Below, piece by piece: positions 5,153 through 7,515 of a DNA stretch of 7,515 bases (its first letter is position 1; every line of letters starts with the position of its first letter). Both the position numbers and the translations under genes were made by a program. Source of the DNA: JANNHK01 sp034408875 (lineage in GTDB: Bacteria; Actinomycetota; Acidimicrobiia; IMCC26256; PALSA-610); NCBI GenBank assembly GCA_034408875.1, contig JAWXCJ010000178.1, positions 1 through 7,515 of the forward strand. Direction: 5' to 3'. A model generated the notes under the pieces. It searched no databases. It had not been told where the DNA came from and was given only the letters and a program-made list of their open reading frames with translations.

Positions 5153-6543
5153 TCGAAGCGCTGATCGGATTCGAACTTCTCGCCGAGAACGATGCCCTCG
5201 GGACGAATGCAGAACTCGAGGATCTCGGGATGATGGGCGCTGGCGCGCGTCTTGAGCACGAGCAACGCGCGCTTCACCTCCGACTCGATGCGCAGGTACT
5301 GGAGCATCACGACGTTGTCGGCGATGTGCGACATCCCGACTTCCGAGAGGCGGACGACACGGAACAGTTCCGAACTCTCGTGAGTCAGGACCAAGCTGAT
5401 CCCGCGCCGCGAGAACCGCTGCGCCAGCGAGTACAGCATTTCCCGGAAGCGCACGTCGTCGGGTGACGCGAACATGAGGTCGCCGAGGCCGTCGATGACG
5501 ACGCGCCGGGCGTTCGTCTGGTCGACCAACGCGAGAAGGTCGTAGACCCACTCGTCGACGTACAAGTCGACCGGCGACCGACTGAGCACATGGACGTCAG
5601 CGTTGTTGTTGATGTCCCAACCGAAGCCGGCGCTGATGCGTGCGAGTTGCGTTTGGTTCTCTTGGAACGTCGCGAATACGCCGGGTTCGCCGTGTTCGGC
5701 GCCGTAGATCAAGAAGTGGAGCGACATGAGCGTCTTGCCGGCTCCCGTGGGACCGGAAATGAGCGTGACGGCACCCGGCCAGTACCCGTCGCCCAGAGTT
5801 TCGTCGAGCGCCGGTATGCCAGTCGAGACGCGAGTGTCGTCGAGCTCATAGTCGTCTGTGTCGAAGTCGTCGGCGAGGCGGGGGAAGACATCGATCCCGT
5901 CGGCGCTGATGCGATACGCATGTTCGCCTGATTGGAATCCGCTGCCACGCAGCTTCAACACTTGCAGCACACGCAACTCGCGTTCGGCTGTTTTCTTTAC
6001 ACCTAACACGATGATCGCGTCGGCGACCGCGAACTCGGGTGCGTTGGCGGCCTGGTCGCGGTCGTATTCGCCGATCCAGAACGCTGTCGTCGCAGCCGCG
6101 GTCAACTTGCCCGCGAGTTCGTGGAGGAACCGGCGGAACGCCGCTTCCTCGGCCGCGAAGGGCCGAAGTGCTTTGAAACTGTCGATGACCAACAGGCCGG
6201 GTTGTTGTTCTTTCAACAGGTGATCGATGTGGTCGAGCACTCCGTCCAGGCCCTCACGGTGGACGGTCTCGCCGAGGTCCCCGTAAAAGATCGACTCACC
6301 GATGGCGGCTTCGTCGAAAAACGCGAGCGCTTCGCCGTAGCGCAGAATCTTGTCGAACGGCTCGGACACCGTCGAGAGGTACACACCCGGCGCGTCGGCG
6401 GTCGCGTTGTGGAACATGTACTGCTCGGCCAGGATCGTCTTCCCACTGCCGGGATGCCCGATGATGAGGTTGATCCCGTTAACCGGGAGCCCGCCACCCA
6501 GCAGCCGGTCGAGTCGCTCATGACCACTCTTAACGCGTTCCAT
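5149..6543 (-). CDS. Double-domain KaiC-like RecA-family ATPase
   Basis: A 464-residue cytoplasmic ATPase with two tandem RecA/KaiC domains, numbered from ATG. CI has Walker A GHPGSGKT at 29-36 and Walker B LLVID at 117-121. CII has Walker A GPTGAGKT at 264-271 and Walker B VVID at 348-351. The CI end (VLKLRG, then GIDVFPRL) and the CII block VVMLQYLRIE match KaiC well. By recalled alignment with Synechococcus KaiC, the CI catalytic Glu pair (77/78) is Val59-Ser60, the CII pair (318/319) is Gln294-Glu295, and the phosphosites Ser431/Thr432 are Ser405/His406. It is shorter than KaiC (519) and lacks the C-terminal KaiA-binding tail, and no kaiA or kaiB is nearby. It is thus a KaiC relative used in another signalling role, not a proven clock protein. 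Start ATG 6541-6543 overlaps the TGA of the upstream regulator by one base; a TTG one codon earlier is also possible but less likely. The 3' end overlaps the Rieske gene by 4 bp. Confidence 0.93.
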   Translation of the reverse strand: MERVKSGHERLDRLLGGGLPVNGINLIIGHPGSGKTILAEQYMFHNATADAPGVYLSTVSEPFDKILRYGEALAFFDEAAIGESIFYGDLGETVHREGLDGVLDHIDHLLKEQQPGLLVIDSFKALRPFAAEEAAFRRFLHELAGKLTAAATTAFWIGEYDRDQAANAPEFAVADAIIVLGVKKTAERELRVLQVLKLRGSGFQSGEHAYRISADGIDVFPRLADDFDTDDYELDDTRVSTGIPALDETLGDGYWPGAVTLISGPTGAGKTLMSLHFLIYGAEHGEPGVFATFQENQTQLARISAGFGWDINNNADVHVLSRSPVDLYVDEWVYDLLALVDQTNARRVVIDGLGDLMFASPDDVRFREMLYSLAQRFSRRGISLVLTHESSELFRVVRLSEVGMSHIADNVVMLQYLRIESEVKRALLVLKTRASAHHPEILEFCIRPEGIVLGEKFESDQRFD

Positions 6544-7199
6544 CAAGGAGTCGGCACACTTCGCGCGCGCCGGACCATGGCACTTGTTCCGATCAGGTCC
6601 CGGGCCGCGGAGACGAGCGCAAGCGCGTCGAAAGGCTTGCGAATGAACGCGTCGGCTCCGGCACGAATGGCGCGCTCGCGCTGGTCGAGAGCCGAAACTG
6701 CGAGCACTCGCCCCGCCTCGCCCAACTTTTCACAGAGGCGCAGGCCGGCACCGCCACCGATCATGAGGTCAATGATCGTCAGGTCGATCCCGTTGTCGAC
6801 GAGCAAATGCTCTGCTTCTTCCGTCGAACGTACGGTGAGCACGTCGTAGCCCTCCGTGCGCAGGAAGTACTCGGCGAGGTCGGCCGCGTAGGGATCGCGT
6901 TCCACCAGGAGAATGCGACGCTCCGCCGGTTCCGCGCCGTCGGCGGTGAACGACGTGACTCCGCCGGCCAGCTGTTCCGCCAACGACCGGTGGGCGTCGG
7001 CCGCACTGAGGCCCAGCACCATTTGGCGACAGACGAAGCGAAGTTGGTCGAGATGGTCGCGCGAGTACAACCGCTGCGCGCCCGCACTGCGCTGGGGAAC
7101 GACCACGCCGTAGCGGACCTCCCACGAACGAAGGGTCGTCGGTGACACGTCGAGCATCCGGGCCAGGGCCCCAATGCTGTATATGCCCGGTTCCGACAC
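6543..7199 (-). CDS. MerR-type DNA-binding domain fused to a response-regulator receiver
   Basis: A 218-residue transcription regulator. Residues 6-56 are a MerR winged helix-turn-helix (YSIGALARMLDVSPTTLRSW, with the wing QRSAGAQRLYSRDHL), of the CarH/LitR-like sort that reads a WExRYG motif. About residues 60-90 form a linker. Residues 95-203 are a complete receiver: acidic residues Glu100 and Asp102, phosphoacceptor Asp144 (TIIDLM), switch Ser169 (AVSALD) and Lys188 (IRKPF). In CarH/LitR regulators a cobalamin-binding domain occupies this place, so here a phosphorylation input appears to replace a light/B12 input (inference). No histidine kinase is in the window. The start is GTG 7197-7199; no good ribosome binding site precedes it, which fits reinitiation after the STAS gene that stops 9 bp upstream in the same frame. 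Its stop TGA shares a base with the KaiC-like start. It could control its own operon, but the promoter is outside the window. Confidence 0.92.
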   Translation of the reverse strand: MSEPGIYSIGALARMLDVSPTTLRSWEVRYGVVVPQRSAGAQRLYSRDHLDQLRFVCRQMVLGLSAADAHRSLAEQLAGGVTSFTADGAEPAERRILLVERDPYAADLAEYFLRTEGYDVLTVRSTEEAEHLLVDNGIDLTIIDLMIGGGAGLRLCEKLGEAGRVLAVSALDQRERAIRAGADAFIRKPFDALALVSAARDLIGTSAMVRRARSVPTP

Positions 7200-7208
7200 G
7201 ATCGAAGG

Positions 7209-7515
7209 CTACCGGTGCTTCGCCGCGTCCCCGGCGGCATCGTTGTCGAGCAACAGCGCGTCGACGCCCGACACTTCGAAGACTCGTAACACCGTTCCCT
7301 TGGGATGGCGCACCACGAGTCGGCACCCGACAGACGAACTCTGGCGCGAGGCGTTGAGGACACACCGGATTCCGGTCGAGTCGATGAATGTCAGCTGCGC
7401 GAGGTCGAGGACGAGCTTGGCGGGAGGAGGATCCAGGGCAGAGTCCAGCAGCTCGGCCAGAGCCGCCTCGACGTTCAGGTCGACTTCACCGCCGAGCGCA
7501 ATGATGACTTCGTCA
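7209..7515 (-). CDS. STAS-domain anti-anti-sigma-type protein, 5' end outside window
   Basis: A partial gene running in from the right edge; the readable 101 codons (from 7514) end at TAG 7209-7211. It opens with DEVIIALGGEVDLNVEAALA, a STAS first strand and helix, and continues with KLVLDLAQLTFIDSTGIRC. The motif DSTG (visible residues 45-48) holds the Ser that SpoIIAA/RsbV-type proteins have phosphorylated by an anti-sigma kinase, so this should be a regulatory switch able to release a sigma factor from its anti-sigma partner. Neither partner is in the window. A short Ala-rich tail (DAAGDAAKHR) ends the protein. It is the first gene seen of the operon, 9 bp before the MerR-receiver gene and in the same reading frame. 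It is easily missed because no start codon lies inside the window. Confidence 0.88.
   Translation of the reverse strand, partial: DEVIIALGGEVDLNVEAALAELLDSALDPPPAKLVLDLAQLTFIDSTGIRCVLNASRQSSSVGCRLVVRHPKGTVLRVFEVSGVDALLLDNDAAGDAAKHR

Noticed and set aside
4384..5466. 360-codon plus-strand open frame spanning the end of the Rieske gene and the KaiC-like gene
   Set aside because: Arg/Pro-rich out-of-frame reading of the Rieske gene that continues antisense to the KaiC-like gene; no domain recognisable.
5149..6543. Circadian clock kaiC
   Set aside because: No kaiA or kaiB nearby, no C-terminal tail, and key catalytic and phosphorylation residues are replaced by recalled alignment.
6121..6849. 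242-codon plus-strand open frame opposite the KaiC-like and MerR-receiver genes
   Set aside because: Antisense to two genes with unmistakable motifs, and has no recognisable domain of its own.
6769..7365. Minus-strand open frames of 194-198 codons overlapping the STAS and regulator genes
   Set aside because: They are out of frame with the STAS and MerR-receiver coding sequences, which carry the conserved motifs.

Overview
The window is clearly high-GC. Codons end mostly in G or C, GTG starts occur, and intergenic gaps are short. Together with an actinobacterial-type lipoprotein carrying a Beta_propel (PF09826) domain and a pair of adjacent DUF202 membrane proteins, this points to an Actinomycetota chromosome. 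An Acidimicrobiia-like lineage is a guess from gene content, not a demonstration. No tRNA, rRNA, CRISPR array or insertion sequence is visible.

Layout. Positions 1-286 hold no convincing gene. They contain two copies of a bipartite direct repeat (1-135) and a perfect 13-bp inverted repeat (139-173). Positions 287-443 hold the decayed remnant of a fumarylacetoacetate-hydrolase-family gene, with its start and one internal motif in different frames. Positions 453-3344 carry a compact plus-strand group: two DUF202 three-helix membrane proteins that share one base (TGATG), then a large lipoprotein with a Beta_propel domain. A 107-bp gap (3345-3451) holds a good sigma70-type promoter whose -10 and start point lie inside a 36-bp near-perfect palindrome, a likely operator. 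It serves the next gene (3452-5152), a Rieske [2Fe-2S] domain joined to a large histidine-rich helical domain. That gene converges on, and overlaps by 4 bp, a minus-strand operon running from beyond the right edge down to 5149.

The minus-strand operon is the most interesting part. In transcription order it encodes a STAS anti-anti-sigma-type protein (5' end outside the window), a MerR-type DNA-binding domain fused to a response-regulator receiver, and a double-domain KaiC-like ATPase. The three are separated by 9 bp and by a 1-base overlap, so they were very probably selected to be made together. This combines a partner-switching component, a phosphorylatable DNA-binding regulator and a KaiC-family ATPase. 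The KaiC-like protein keeps both Walker motifs but, by recalled alignment with cyanobacterial KaiC, has lost the usual catalytic glutamates of CI, one of the pair in CII, and one of the two autophosphorylation residues. No kaiA or kaiB is present, so it should not be called a circadian clock.

How the parts may work together (inference): the minus-strand genes look like a signalling and transcription-control module. The plus-strand Rieske gene has its own regulated promoter and may be an independent redox enzyme. The two sets share a tail-to-tail junction with no room for a terminator, so each could affect the other's transcript.
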